Below, one piece after another: positions 46,152 to 58,440 of a stretch of 64,000 nucleotides of DNA. The stretch's first letter is position 1, and each line of letters starts with the position of its first letter. Source of the stretch: Collybia mongolica. Lineage: Eukaryota; Basidiomycota; Agaricomycetes; Agaricales; Clitocybaceae. The stretch spans positions 6,076,001 to 6,140,000 of the forward strand of contig JAAXNY010000001.1 in assembly GCA_013420905.1 (NCBI GenBank). Direction: 5' to 3'. Both the position numbers and the translations under genes were made by a program. Under the pieces are notes generated by a model. That model was not told where the DNA came from. It did not search any database and saw nothing but the letters and a program-made list of their open reading frames with translations.

Positions 46152-47341
46152 ATGAACACCACCGCCATCGCGCCCATCCCAGCATCGATCCTCGCCCACT
46201 TCTCTTCGGGCCCCCGAGCGTGCATCGAGCGGCTGGCCAAGCACAGCGCGGAGCCCCCCGATCTGTCCGTGGGTTCATTTTTGGATAATGCGTGTTGCAT
46301 GATTGGACTCACCCATTTTCCCTTTTTTTTTTTTTTTGTATTTTTTCTTTTGTTTCTTCTTTCCTTTTGGTGTGTGTGAAACCTGTTATCTGGGGGGGGG
46401 GGGGGGGGATGCTGTTGTTTAGGTCGGCGCGGCCGCAGAGCAAGCTCGCAGCTGTGCTGGTGCTGCTGTACGAGCACGCGGGCGAGCTGCGCGTGTTGCT
46501 GACGACGCGGTCAAAGGCGCTGCGCACGCACGCGGGGCAGACGGCGCTGCCCGGGGGGAAAACGGACGAAGGAGATGCGAGCTTCGTCGAGACCGCCGTA
46601 AGCCGTGCATAACGTATCGATTGTGCCGTGTAGTGTGTGCTCATTTTTTTTTGGTGGGGGGGGGGGGGGGGGGGGGTTGCAGTACAGGGAAGCGCACGAG
46701 GAAGTCGGGCTACCGCGGGATTCGCCGGACGTGCACACGGTTGCGCTGCTGGAGCCGTACATCTCCCTGTATAGGATCGTGGTGACCCCCGTCGTGGCGG
46801 TGCTTACGCGCCCGGCGCTCCTGGACGAGCTGAGGCCTGCGGAGGACGAGGTGGCGTGCATATTCACGCACCCGCTGCGTGCGATTTTGGACCCGGGCTT
46901 GGCGGGGGGCGAACGGCTGGTGGGGCCGGGCGAGGACTGGCCGTATGATACGGAGCTACATGTGCGTTGGGTGTTTTTTTTTGTGTGTGTGTGTGTGTTT
47001 TTTTTGGTGGTGGGGGTTAATTTTTGGGTTTTGGGTTTTTTTTGGAGAACACGACCGACTCGACGGTGGCGATCTTGAACGATACGGTGTATCGGATGCA
47101 TAGGTTCCGGAGCTCGGCGTCGCCTATTAAAGGCCTGACTGCGGATATTCTGGTCTGTGGATCTGTCATGAGGGATCGCGAGTTTTGCGTGGGCTGATGA
47201 CTTTTATTTTAAATTTTATTTATTTAGATCAAGGTGGCGGAGGTGGCATATGATGAGCCTACTGTATACGATCGGTATGCGCCTGGGCAGTTGCAGGGTT
47301 ACGCGGCGACGAGTCGCCTTATCGATGACATGCAAAAGTGA
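46152..47341 (+). CDS. Nudix hydrolase, CoA-pyrophosphatase type
   Basis: Likely hydrolyses CoA or its derivatives to phosphopantetheine and 3',5'-ADP, as Pcd1/NUDT7 do. Exons: 46152-46291, 46423-46597, 46683-46961, 47048-47152 and 47228-47341. The Nudix box is complete across an intron: GGKTDEGDASFVETA then YREAHEEVGL. The CoA-type context before it is RSKALRTHAGQTALPGG. Downstream, MHRFRSSASPIKGLTADIL and KVAEVAYDEPTVYDRYAP fit fungal Pcd1-like enzymes. There is no SKL peroxisomal signal; it ends LIDDMQK. Introns 1-3 are odd: they contain 17-nt and 21-nt G runs and long T/GT stretches. Donor 1 (46292) was chosen because the GTGGG at 46269 breaks frame. Confidence 0.88.
46392..46408 (+). repeat. 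Poly-G run (17 nt) inside Nudix intron 1
   Basis: Uninterrupted G run just before the 3' splice site; a T15 run lies 55 nt upstream in the same 131-nt intron. Confidence 0.9.
46656..46676 (+). repeat. Poly-G run (21 nt) inside Nudix intron 2
   Basis: The run ends five bases before exon 3, so it replaces the usual pyrimidine tract. The acceptor is TTGCAG. Confidence 0.9.
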
Positions 47342-47439
47342 ATATATAGAAAGGGGATTATAGATGATATATTTTTGGGTACATTGTAGAGGAATGGGAT
47401 GCATATAATCGTATTGAGATTTGCTAATCCCCCTGGTGA

Positions 47440-47921
47440 TCACTTCCGACCTTTTTTTATTTTTATTTTTATTTTAAACTGGTTACGAACACTCGGAAGC
47501 CTGTCAATGTCAACGTCAACGGTCTCGTCGTATGCAAAGAAAACCCGCTCGCAATGCATGGGGCATCGCCATGTGGATCTATTCCTGTACCGTGCACATC
47601 CAGAGCTGCCTTGCATCAGTAACCCGTCCTCGCGGGTGATGCGGGTGGAGCCGGGCATCACTGCGCCCACCCGCGCTGAATCTGAAGCTGTGGGGGCTAT
47701 TTGGGCGGACGAGGAGCGCCTGGTGGGTGTTGAGGAGGGCTGGTAGAGTGCCGGCGTCGTAGGTACTGATCGGTGATCTGTACTTACTCGGTGGATGAGG
47801 GATTGGCGGCTAGTTTCATGCGGAACTGCGCTCCGGAGATGTCGGCGAGGTGGTGAACGTTTTCGACGACGCGGGTTTTGTAATTACTGGTGTTTCTGGG
47901 GGACTGTGTAGGGAAGGACAT
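47440..47921 (-). CDS. Small protein of unknown function, 137 aa
   Basis: Two exons, 47921-47788 and 47719-47440, joined at a 68-nt intron in phase. It begins MSFPTQSPRNTSNYKTRVVE and continues VHHLADISGAQFRMKL. The second exon has GAVMPGSTRITREDGLLMQG and CPMHCERVFFAYDETVDVD, and ends in a lysine/isoleucine repeat. It has no signal peptide or membrane segment. No family is recognised; the gene call rests on splice sites, frame and codon-like composition. It converges with the Nudix gene, whose stop is 100 nt away. Confidence 0.5.
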
Positions 47922-48482
47922 CTTGTGTGAAGTAACTGTATAGATAGATGCCGGATGCTTTCGAGTGTTCTTGGGGGTTGTTACTAGGTGGCTGGGGCTG
48001 GGTTCGTTACGGGCTGTACCGTGGACGTAGCGGTTGTGTACATGTATTCCCGTGGTGAGCGTCATTTTTAGGATGACTTGTCGTTGTACTACCACGGGTG
48101 ATTTGGTCGGGCTGTGTATACGAATACCGGGTGGCTGTTTGTTGCTTTTCCCGTTGATGCCTAGGTGACTGGACGTTTGGACTGTGCTGTGGCTTGTTTA
48201 GAGGTCAGCAAGGATGCTTTGAGAGAGAGTCTTGGGTCTGGTGTTGAGCTGGGTATGAATCAAAAGAGATGAATCATGAAAGACTGATGACATACGTGGA
48301 AACGCAGAAAATAAAATAAAAAACCGGGGAACGAATCCCGTTGATGCTGTGACGATTTTGATTTTTGATAAAAAGGCAAAGCCGAGAGCACCCATTGCGG
48401 AATTCCCCCATTCTCAACACCTTTATATATAAAGAAAGTAAAAAAACTTCCCATCGTTTCTACTCCTCAAAACTTTTCCACC
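47922..48482. other. Divergent intergenic region
   Basis: Upstream region of the small unknown gene and of the GPI-type protein. TATATATAAAG at about 48423-48433 lies 55 nt before the latter's start and is a plausible TATA box. Confidence 0.45.
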
Positions 48483-49468
48483 ATGCTCGCACGCGTCCTC
48501 ACCATCTCCTCTCTCGCCACCTTTTCCCTTGCGTAAGTCGTCTCTCTGGATCCCTCATCTCGCTGATTCACGCATGACTCACACCCAGCATCGGCCTCTC
48601 GGACCAATGCACCCGCGCGCTGAGCGGCATCGCAACGAGCCCCGACGCCGCGTGCCTCTCGCTGTCCTCCCTCGTCCCCGTATTCCTCGGCGCCAGCAAC
48701 ACCTCGCTCGTCGACCCCATCAACGGCTGGCTGACGAGCCTCTGCGCCGCCCCCGCGTGCTCGAACGCGACGCTCGCTGCCATCGTGACCAACGCGACCA
48801 CCGGCTGTGCCGCGGAGCTCTCTGCGCTTGGGTTTGACGCTACTGAGCAGGGCGCGAAGGAGCAGATCAACGTTGCGGTGCAGACGTACTACCCCACTCT
48901 CCGCAAGGTCGTCTGTCTCAAGGAGTGAGTGATTGCGTCATTGATGGATGGGGCGGGCGGGCGCTGATAATGTAACCTAACCCTCCTCCTTTATTCTCAG
49001 CGGCGACACGAACTGCATCACGCAGACGCTCAAGAACTTTGAGAGCATCGTCGGCCCGCTCTCAGTGGACAACATCATCCAGGTCGTCGCCAAGGGCTTC
49101 GACTTTGGCTCGATCCCGAAGAACATGACGTGCACCAACTGCATCAAGGAGGCGTACAACGTCGTCAAGACCGACCTGCCCTTACTCTCTGACCCCGAGG
49201 AGACACAGGCCGTCCAGGGGCAGTGCGGGGCCGATTTCACAGGTGGGCGCATCCTTTTGGCTTCGATCAGCGAGTGCATCCGACTGATCAACTCCCCCCC
49301 CCCCCCCCTTTTTTTTGATCAGATGGAAAGACCCCTGCTGGGATCTCGCAGAGCGCGACTACTAGCACCAACGTAAAGGACGCCTCGGGCGCAGTCTCCT
49401 TCGCCTCGTCGGTCGTGGGCGCCTCTGCGCTTGTCATGATCTCGGGTGTGTTTGCTGCCTTGCTTTAG
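48483..49468 (+). CDS. Cys-rich secreted protein with GPI-anchor signal
   Basis: Four exons, 48483-48532, 48589-48924, 49001-49242 and 49323-49468, give 257 aa. Signal peptide: MLARVLTISSLATFSLA. The body has a paired-cysteine pattern (DQCTRAL, DAACLSL, LCAAPACSNATL, TTGCAAEL, KVVCLKDGDTNCI, MTCTNCIKEAY, GQCGADF) with several sequons, as in fungal cell-surface proteins of unknown function. The C-terminus is SGAVSFASS then a hydrophobic tail, VVGASALVMISGVFAALL, a classic GPI-attachment signal. The third intron holds a 15-nt C run followed by T8. The likely location is outer plasma membrane or cell wall. Confidence 0.82.
49294..49308 (+). repeat. Poly-C run (15 nt) in intron 3 of the GPI-type gene
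   Basis: C15 followed directly by T8, shortly before the acceptor GATCAG at 49322. Confidence 0.9.
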
Positions 49469-49918
49469 GATTAGGATGAGATGACGAGCGGTTGTGATGT
49501 TATACCGGGGGATCCCCTATTGGATAGTGGGTCTTTTGCTAATTACAGCGTACTGATATGTTATGATGGATGCTTTCGTAGGCAATAGCCATGTCCTCCG
49601 TATACTCTATACTCTATTAAAGAGGGAAAGTTTTAGTTTTATATATACACGATCCCGTAAAATCTCTAAACGACCGGGGAGTCCATGAAACATGGAGTTA
49701 AATAATGTGTCAGTGCGAAATAAATAAATATACAGTGGTATTGTTGCGTTGTCAAGTCGCGATTCCGTCAGAAGATGAAACGACACGGGAAAAATAAATA
49801 AATAAATAAGCGTGAATCTCTAAAACCGTGTTCACTGCGCGTAAATATGGTATGTTTTAGCGGTATAAATAAATCAAGGCCGTGTAGGTATGGGGCACAA
49901 GTCTCAGGGGGGGGGAAA
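49469..49918. other. Intergenic region between converging genes
   Basis: Contains AAATAAATAAATAAATAA at about 49793-49808 and a G9 run at 49907-49915, directly beyond the stop codon of the SH3 gene. No gene is seen. Confidence 0.45.
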
Positions 49919-50873
49919 TCAGAAAATCGCACGTACGAGGCCTCCCCCAATTGCCGCGCCTGCCCGGCCGAGATACCATCAGCAACGAAGGTCAAGAAGC
50001 GAAGAAGTGGCACTCACCGGCACCGAAGCCGACACCGCCCGCAGCGGAGTGTGCCATCTGCAGAAGAGAACGAGGACGAGGACGAGGTGAGGAAATGAAG
50101 GGAAAAGAAAAAAAATCAGTCAGAGTAAGTGCATGGTGTGCAGGGGTGGTAACGCACCGTATTCCCATACTTCCCAAACTTGCTCTTCTTCTCCTCCGTC
50201 CCCGCGTCCTGCTGCAACCCGACCGAGTTAACCCCCGCCCCGCTCGGCGGGGGCGCGTCCGCACCATGGTGCGCCGCGCCGAACGGCCTATACACAGGCT
50301 TGCCCGTGTGCGCGGCTGCGGCGGGCGAGGCTACCCGGGCTGGGACAGAGGCGGAGGCGGGGGTGGCAGGGGCGCTCGGCGCGAGTTTCTGGACGTAGCT
50401 GGAAGGGAAGAGCGCCTGCCTGCCGTGCACGCGGCCCGTCCACCAGTCGGCGTTGGTCTCTTCGATGATGTCGATGATGTCGCCGGCGGCGAAGGAGAGG
50501 TCGTCTGCGTCCTGGCGGGTAGTCAGCTTTTGGGTTTACGCTTTGGGGTGGGGGGGTGGGGGTGTGAGGGTGAGGGCGCGGGACGTACCTGGCCGTGCTC
50601 GTTGTACGCCCACATGGCGCGGGCTTGCGGGACCGATGGGCGGGGGGGTGTGGCGGGTGCGGCTGTCAGGTTCCGCAGACGCGATGCGAGGGAGTTCACG
50701 GGGGTGCCGTTGTTGTTGTTGTTGTTGTTGGAGGGGTTGGGCAGCTTTGTGAGGAAGGCAGAGGCGTCTGCGCTGGAGAGGTAGTTGTGGGCGACGAGAA
50801 AGTGGACGTTGGCCTCGACTTGGGAGACGATGTGGGCCAGCAGGGCTGCGTTTTCGGGGTTTTGGGGGGCCAT
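49919..50873 (-). CDS. SH3-domain protein (LSB/PIN3-like)
   Basis: Four exons, 50873-50589, 50511-50158, 50057-50018 and 49959-49919, give 239 aa. An N-terminal helical region ([20 protein letters not shown], with DASAFLTKL) is followed by an Asn run (seven codons), then one SH3 domain: [55 protein letters not shown]. An Ala/Pro-rich linker follows. The C-terminus, assembled across two introns, reads [20 protein letters not shown] then LVRAIF, the conserved Gly-rich end of this fungal family. Yeast LSB1/PIN3 proteins bind Las17 and act in actin patches and prion induction; a similar role here is inference. It is divergent from pICln with only 119 nt between start codons. Confidence 0.85.
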
Positions 50874-50992
50874 GGGTGGGAGTGGGAGAGAGATGGAGTG
50901 GAGGGTTACTCTATGATCTAACCTTAACCCTATTCCAAGTGTTACTCCAACGAAACTCTGCTCACAACCAACCACACTGAAAAATAAAAAAA
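50874..50992. promoter_or_regulatory. Compact divergent promoter, SH3 gene and pICln
   Basis: Both start codons lie within 119 nt, so the two genes must share this short upstream region or overlap each other's promoters. No clear TATA box is seen. Confidence 0.55.
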
Positions 50993-52022
50993 ATGCCTGC
51001 AGTCAACGCAATCAGCGCCGTCCCCGCCTTCGTGTCCGCCGAAGAACACCGCCGCCTCGTCGCATCCACCCCCAACTCCTTCAACGACATCCCCGCAGTC
51101 CTCCGCCACAAACAAGACAACGTCTCAATCGCGCTCGATCCCCCACTCGACGGCTTCTCCCCCCAAGACGCCGCACAAGGCACTCTCTACGTCCTCACAA
51201 GGTAAGCAAAAAATTAAAAAAAATTGAAAAAACAAATCACCAAGTCTCCCCCTCCATCGCTAACGTTGAAAACAAAAACAAAATCGGGCACCCCCCTCGC
51301 AATCAGCGTCCTCGCGTACATGTCGACCACCGGCCTCGGTTTCCAGATCAAGTACCCCGCCATCACCCTACACGCCGTCTCGCGCGAGGGCCCGCAAGGC
51401 CCCTCGATATACTGCCAGCTCGACGAGAGCGCAGAGGCGGACGAGCACGTCGTCGACGACGACGACGACGGTGTCGCAGAGATGAGAGAACTGACCATCG
51501 TTCCACAGAACCCCGCTTCCCGTACGCATCTCCCCTGATCTATCCACCGTACGCTGACATACCCAACCCGCAGTCGACCTCATCTTCGAGGCGCTCTCGC
51601 AGTGCGCGTCCCTGCACCCCGACCCCGCGGGCGCAGACGACAACGACAACGACAACGACGACGACGACGACGCGTTCGTCGACTCGGCCAACTTTGAGAC
51701 TTTCACGGGCGATGCGGACCAAGAGCTCAGTGAAGTCGGGAGGGTGCGCAGCGATTTCGTTAACCATGCCCGATACGCGCCGTACTAGCCCACCTTTTTT
51801 TTTGTTTTTTTTTTTTTTTTGTTCTTTCCTTCTACTTTTCTTCGGCTTTGGCTTTTCGATATCCTATTTTTTTCGTGCATCCAGGCAGCACTCGCGCACC
51901 TCGAATCGATCATCTACGATCCCCACGATCCCAAACCGCACGCGAACGGCACCGAAGGGGAGGCTCCCCCCAGTGACGGCGAGAAGGCGGATACGGCTGA
52001 GCATGAGGTGAACAGCAAGTGA
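50993..52022 (+). CDS. pICln/Lot5-like methylosome subunit
   Basis: PH-like chaperone that hands Sm proteins to the PRMT5 methylosome in animals; fungal relatives are called Lot5/pICln. Exons 50993-51201, 51307-51521, 51574-51743 and 51885-52022 give 243 aa. Diagnostic stretch: GTLYVLTS then VLAYMSTTGLGFQIKYPAIT and LHAVSREGPQGPSIYCQLD, followed by an acidic loop, ELTIVPQNPAS, and LIFEALSQCASLHPDP. A run of alternating Asp/Asn codons (51642-51672) makes the acidic stretch, and the C-terminus is also acidic, as in the animal protein. The last intron (141 nt) carries long T runs. It converges with the nucleoporin gene, 153 nt apart. Confidence 0.87.
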
Positions 52023-52175
52023 GAAGGAAGTAAGAAGGGGTCATGCATGGTCTGATCAGAGAAGAAGAAAAAGAGAGGCTACAGAGGTCTTTTTTTTTCT
52101 CAAGTGTCCCAAAGAAAAACGAATGTAGTATATCTATCTCATTGTACCAAGTAACTAAAACGACTCCATCCATCA

Positions 52176-55100
52176 TCACACTTTCTTCCCAAACCCGAAA
52201 AAGGCGCCCGGTGCGCTCGCCGACTTTGGCGGCGTCAATTTGATAGCCTCCACCATAGAGGTCGCGGGCGACTGGCTGAACGTCGGCAACGGACCCCAAT
52301 TAAACGCAGGCGGTCCCGGTGGAGACGCCGTACTCCCAGGCGTCCTCTTCAGCGGCACCGACTGGTGCTTCTTGACCACCGCACCCGCCCCACGCCGCCC
52401 AGACGGGGGCGTCGCCGGACGGAAGTTATCTTCCGGAAGCGTCCAGCTCGCCATGCCCATTTCCGGCGTTTTCGGGAACAGCGGGCCCGCAGGGGCGTTG
52501 TGAAACCCAAACCCGGGCAGCGGCGCCTTTTGCGGCGTGTTGAATGCGATCGGCGGGGTCGGCGCCGTGGCCGCCTTGACGTTGAGCAGCGGCTCCTTGC
52601 GCACGGAGAGCAGCGCGCGCTTCAGCTTGTGCGCAGAGCGTTCGGCGTTGAGCGCTGCGGCGGTCGTGATCGCGACGTGCGGGGTGACGTTATACGGCCG
52701 TCGAGACACGGGGTCCGGCAGACGAGGGTCGCGGGTCGTCGTCGTCAGCGCCTTCGTCGGCCCCGAAAGATTCACCTTGGAGACGCGCACAGCGAGCTTG
52801 CTCACGTCGTCTGCTTGCTGGTGGATCGCGAGGTCGATGTTCCGGTACGTTCGGTTGATTGTGTCTAATGACGGTGCTCTGGGGATTATCGTCAGTGCCT
52901 TTTTTTGAATAGTCGTGAGTGGGATGGAACGAACCTGAGTCCGGGCTTTCCGGCGTTCATCTGTGCGAGCTTCTTTTTCGAGGCCTTCAAGTGGTCCTCG
53001 AGCTTCTGGATACGGTCCCGCGTGGCCTAGGATTGGGATTAGTCGGGCTATTCTAAATCATGTCCGAAACCACTGACCCGTATATTTCTCCTCAATTGCG
53101 TTTGTGTCTCAAGATGTTCAGGCCCAAGCGTTCTCGCCTTCAACATCTTTGCAAACTCATTGTCGTCTTTGGCCTTGTTGAAGCGGCTGATCTCTTCCCT
53201 TCGCGTTCCAGCTGGACAAAAGGTCAAGGAAGCGCCTTTGACGACAGATTGCGACGCACCTTTTAGCATGTTGTTCTGCAGCGAGCGCAACGCATGAGAT
53301 TGCTTTCCTCGCAGCACCTTCAAAGTCTCCAAATCTTGCTGATACTGTTGAAGCACCTGTCCAAACTGCACCGCATCTGCCAGTCCCCATTTCGTGCCAT
53401 CACCAAGGTCAGCCTTGCGCCGCGATCCGCCGGGGGATTTTCCAAGCTCTGCCCGTTTCTTATTGGCTTCTTGGGCAAGTAGCCGTAGCTACGTCGCCAT
53501 CAGCCATTAGTATGAGATATGTAACAGAACAACTCACGTCTTCCAGCTCACGATCAAGGCCGGTAACTAACAACGCACATTCCTTTTGCATCCCCTCCTC
53601 CATCGTAGGCTCAGGGGGTACCAGGGGTTTGCTCGGGAACAAAGGTGGCGTCGGAGTGCCAGAAGGTGGAGTTGGAGGTCCAAATAAGCTTGTTGGAGCA
53701 GCTGGAGTGGGTGAGCTAGACGCTGCCTTGAGGCCGAATGATCCAAGATTAAAACCTCCCCCAGCAGGAGTGGCTGGGGTTGCAGGGGTGGAAGGAGGGC
53801 CAAACGAATAGCGTGGGGGCACTTGCGGGGTCGTACTCCCAAAGGACTTATTCGTACCAAAATCGTTCGGAGTCAAAGGAGGCGCAGAAAATGAGGCTGC
53901 CTTGTTGTTGCCCAGAGGAACGCCAAAAGGAGAAGGTGATTGGGGCGACCCCATGTTGCCAAAAAAGCTAAAGGACGAGGATGCAGTCACTGGTGGCGGA
54001 ACTGTCGGTGGAGCCGACGCAGATTTCGCACTGCCCATCGCAGAGAGGGGCGGCGTCGGCGGTCTCGTTGCTGCTTTCGGCACTGGCGCCTTGGGCTTCT
54101 CCACACCCGGTGCAGGTGGGCTATCAGGGGGCATGGGCAGAACGGTGGGCCGCGGGCGGGGAGAAACGGGCGGCTTTTGGGGAAGCGCCGGTGTGGGTTT
54201 TGCACCACCGCCCTCCTCTTCGTCTTCAATGGATACCGGAGCGCTGGCCAGCGGAGAGCTACGTGTCGGCCGAGTGCTTGGCCGCCCCAGTCCCAGACCA
54301 AAAGGTGTAGAGGTTGTAGGGCTCGTCGATGTCTGTGGCGGTGGAGTAGTAGTAGTAGTTTTGTTAAAGTACGACGAAGGCTCCTTGACAGGAGTCCCAG
54401 GCGGCGTAGTACTCTCTTCTTTGATAGTAGGTAGGCCGGAGGGCGACGAAGGGCCAGGGGAATCAGACGGAGTCGTCGAAGGCGAAATGTGGATATTAGG
54501 GATTTCTGGTTGGGGCGTTGCCGAAGGAGAACGCGAGGCAGGTAATGGGATTTGCGCAGGCTCTGGCGAAAGGTCTTCCTCTGAATCATGCTCTCCCTGA
54601 TATTCTTCGTAATTGGAATCCAAGTCATCACTACCAGACGATAGGAAGGACTGCCCATCACTCTCAGATTGTTCTTCCTCCTCGGGAGGTGCGTGATCGC
54701 CTCCTTCTGCGTCATCTTCGTCAGATGAAAGACTCCCGTCGCTGCTCCCGGAGGAGTCACTATCCTTAGGCACCTCGACGAACGAACCAGTGTCAGATGT
54801 TTGCGAGAGGTTTCCGAACGATGGCTCTCCTGATAAGGCCGAGGATGACCCTTGTTTTCCAGTGGGTTTCTCACTCGGGGGAGGTGGCTCCTTCTTACTG
54901 GGGGGGTATTCTGATATCGGTGTCGTAGCGGCACTGGGCGGGACCGGTTCATCCCCGGCCTGATCTTTCGAAGGAGCCGTTGACTTTTCTGGAGCAGAAG
55001 CAAACACAGAAATGGGCGCTTTATCCTCTCCTGCTTCTGTCGATACGGGCGGTGTTTTAAACGGCGAGGCTTTTGGTTTCACCGGGTCCTTCGTGTCAGC

Positions 55101-58100
55101 ATCACCAGTCTTCAACAGCTCACCAAACGACTTTTTCGGACCAGCAAACGCACCAAACCCGCTTGATGCACCACTAAAAGCACCAAATCCGCCTGTAGTC
55201 GGCGCCTTTGTAGGCGTTGGCGATGGTGATGCGGGGGCGAATGCGGATTTGATCCCACCAAGCGCGGAGGGAGATCCAAACGCTGGCTTTTGCGTACCAG
55301 GAGGTGCCGGAGATGTGGGTGTAGTAGAAGCTACTGGTTTCGAAAAAACTGAGACTGGAGGCGGAGTTTTAGTTTCGGCTGCTTTGAAGAAGGGTGAGGC
55401 AGAGGGTGTGGTGTCACTCCCAAATGCGCCAAACCCTGTAGCCGGTTTGAATGCTGAAGGGGTAGTGGTCAAGTTTCCAAAGGCACCCGTGCTGGAACTG
55501 GTGCTCTTTTGTCCAAAGGGCGAGGGATGAGGTGGGCTTTCGCTATCAGACACTATCAAGGGTCCAGGACGGGGTGATGCATCTGGAGAGGATGAAGGAG
55601 AGCTCGGGGTGGGGACAGGCGTTTTAGGCGTAGAGTCTGCTTTGGGTGCAAAAGGACTTTGGGAGCCAAACGCAGAACCTCCGCTGGAAAATGTCCCGCC
55701 ACCAAAGGCAGACCCACTTCCGAATGGGGAGGCAGAAGTTGTTCCAGCAGTGAAAGCCGATGGCGTACTTGTATTGTTCTGTTTTGCAGCAGCTCCGAAT
55801 GCTGAGGGGACACCAGCGAATGATCCGAATCCACCAGTTGAGGGCGTTGGTACCGTTGTAGGAGGAGACGTTGCTACGCTAGCCGCTCCCCCAAACGCCG
55901 TCGGCGCTGCAGATCCAAAGGCACTGAATCCACCTGTCGTAGGAGTGGCGGCGGCTGCAGGGTTCCCGAAAGACGATTGGCCAAAGGCGGACTGGCCGAA
56001 AGCTGGTTTACCGAATGACGATTGACCAAAAGAGGATTGGCCAAAGGCGGAAGAAGGTGGCGAAGTAGTGGTTCCGAATGCTGAAGACGGAGTTGTGCTT
56101 GGTTTGGCTGGCTCATTGCTAGTTGTCGGAGCCTGAGTAGTTTGAAGATTACTAAATGCCCCGAACCCCGCTGCTGGTTTAATAGTTCCACCAAAAGCTG
56201 ACGATGTCGAAGGTGTAGGCGGAGGAGATAAAGACCCGAATATTCCGGGCTTGTTCGACTTCGAAGGGCCATCATTACTCTCCCCAAGGCCAAAAGAAAG
56301 ACTATCAAAGGAAGGCGCTGAATCTGACATTGAAGCCTCCTGTGACATGTCGGGAGCGGAAGGAGGAGAAGTTGTAGAAGGGGCTGGCGGGGTAGAGCTA
56401 GCTGAAGATGTTCCAAATCCGAAACCAGTTTGTCCGAAAGCACTCGTTGTGTTGGAGGCCCCACTGAAGGCACCAAATCCACCAGTCGAGGCACCTCCAC
56501 CGAACGTGCCGGATGAACCACTACCAAAAGCTGAACTGCCCCCGCCAAAGGCAGACGACGCAGCCGGTTTGGTGCCTCCAAACGCAGACGTAGACTGAGA
56601 TGCCTGTCCAAAAGCCGACCCCGACTGTGGTTGCCCGAATGGAGAGGGGGAAGTGGAAGGCGCGCCGAAGGCAGAGGTTTGACTAGTGCCTCTAAATGCC
56701 GTTGGAGAGGTAGATTGCCCGAAGGTAGAGGCCGTGCCCGTCTGGCCAAATGCAGAAGCCGGCTGCTGCCCAAAACTCGATGCTCCAAACGTTGATGGTT
56801 GTCCAAATGCAGAGGTCGATGGCTGCTTCCCAAACGCTGATGGTTGCCCAAACGCAGATGCCGTACCCTGCTGCCCAAATGCAGACGCCTGACCGAAAGC
56901 TGACGTTTGCGATGGTGTCGAAGCAGCTTGACCGAACACAGAAGATCCCGCTGCCTGACCACCAAATGCGGAAGTTTGCGACGGAGCAGAAGCGGGTGCA
57001 GATGACGATGCAGCGACCATTCCCAGATATGGTTTGGAATGGTCGACGTACCAACCTTGCAAGGTCCCATCGTTCAGGTACGCATACATCACAGGAGCAC
57101 CTGGCATACGAGCACCTGTGCTGGAATCTGTAATGAAGTCCGTCAAGTCCACTTCGAGTGAAAGGAGCATCGTATCGTCCATAGACTTGTCTAGAGGCAG
57201 ACTAAGAGGGTTCTCCTGTGACTGCTGATACCACTGACTCCCCACACTCCCCAAAACTTCAATGTCAACCGAAGATTTGTCGCCAACTATAAGCAAGTTC
57301 TTTGATTCTGCCGAGGAACTGTCTTCATCCCATTTCGGTAGTAGAAGAGTAAAGGATTGTTGAGTGAGACGGTCTGGGGTTGGGAACGGGTGTGTTGGAG
57401 CAAAATACGTCGCAGTCGAAGACTTGATATCCAGTGATATAATGTGATGGGAGGGGTCAGACGCGTTTGCAATGGCAGGTGCGTAGCTTGTGCGGAATGT
57501 ATGACCTGGTGATAACCAGTTAAGAGAGACCAGAGGAGGAGCTGCCGTTGGGGGGATGTGTTTGTGTGGCGTTGTCTTGTTCGTTGTTGCAAAGGTCAGG
57601 ATGTCACCACTTCTCAAACCAATCGCTAGATGCTTGCCTTTCGGCGACCATGCCACTAAAAAGAAAATTTGCGATAAAATTTTAATGTGAAGCAAATTCA
57701 CGCACCCGCCACTGGCACAGATTCTGCATCAGAGCCAATCCAGCCACCCTGAGACTCCAACTGCATATTCACCAACTGCACCGATCCGTCTCCACGGACT
57801 ACTGCCACCATCTCGATAAGTCCCGCCTCCGTTCCTGGGTTGGGCAGTATTTGGACTATAGGGCCAGACTGTGCATTGACAGCGTTCAGAGGAGTCACGT
57901 TCTCAGAGCCGGGCGAAAACAGCGTCGCCGTATCATATACCAGCAGCTGTCCTTGCTCGAGTCCGACGAACAGCCGTGTATCGTTGCATGCAAATACGAT
58001 AAAAGTTGCCCTCCCCGGAGTGGATACCATTCTCTTCGACGTAAAAGTTTCCTCGTTCCCTTCCTTTGCAGTTTTGAGTGCCGATCGTAACTCGTCAAGC

Positions 58101-58440
58101 GGCGAAAATATGAGAGCTAGACTGGGTCAACTACGGAGAAACAGTGTATCGGATTGACGCACAAGAATCCACTACAGCAGCAAACCATCCTATTGAATTC
58201 GCGATTGCCAAAAGACGATACGAAGTGGCTGGTTGAATGTTGAAGGCATTCGGTGATAAATTCACGCGTCCTTGCTTGTTAAGAAGGCGAAACGAAGGAT
58301 ACTGATAGACGTATTAAAATAACAAGGCATCTAAGATATTAGAAACTTACATTAAACCCATCTGCAGGACACTCCTTCGGTGTCGGGTCGATCTTGACTT
58401 GCGATTGCTCTGGGCGACTCAATCGCGTAAAGTCGTTCAT
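52176..58440 (-). CDS. FG nucleoporin, Nup159/Nup214 type
   Basis: Cytoplasmic-face nuclear pore protein for mRNA export. From 58440 the N-terminal beta-propeller region starts MNDFTRLSRPEQSQ and runs over several exons (RLFVGLEQGQLLVYDT, AWSPKGKHLAIGLRSGDILT, GTLQGWYVDHSKPYLGM). A long FG region follows (SAFGQ, FGAFSG, SFGQ repeats, about 57.0-55.0 kb), then an acidic/Ser-rich stretch and a Pro-rich stretch. The C-terminal coiled coil (53.5-52.8 kb: LQQYQQDLETLKVLRG, RDRIQKLEDHLKASKKKLA, NRTYRNIDLAIHQQADD) is the expected anchor to the Nup82-like complex. It ends GAFFGFGKKV. The largest exon alone encodes about 1400 residues. Several long ORFs on both strands are shadows of the FG repeats. 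Propeller plus FG plus C-terminal coil decides for Nup159/214 over other FG proteins. Confidence 0.88.

Noticed and set aside
53987..57070. Several long open frames inside the nucleoporin gene, on both strands (up to about 400 codons)
   Set aside because: They are shadows of the repetitive, stop-poor FG and Pro/Ser coding sequence.
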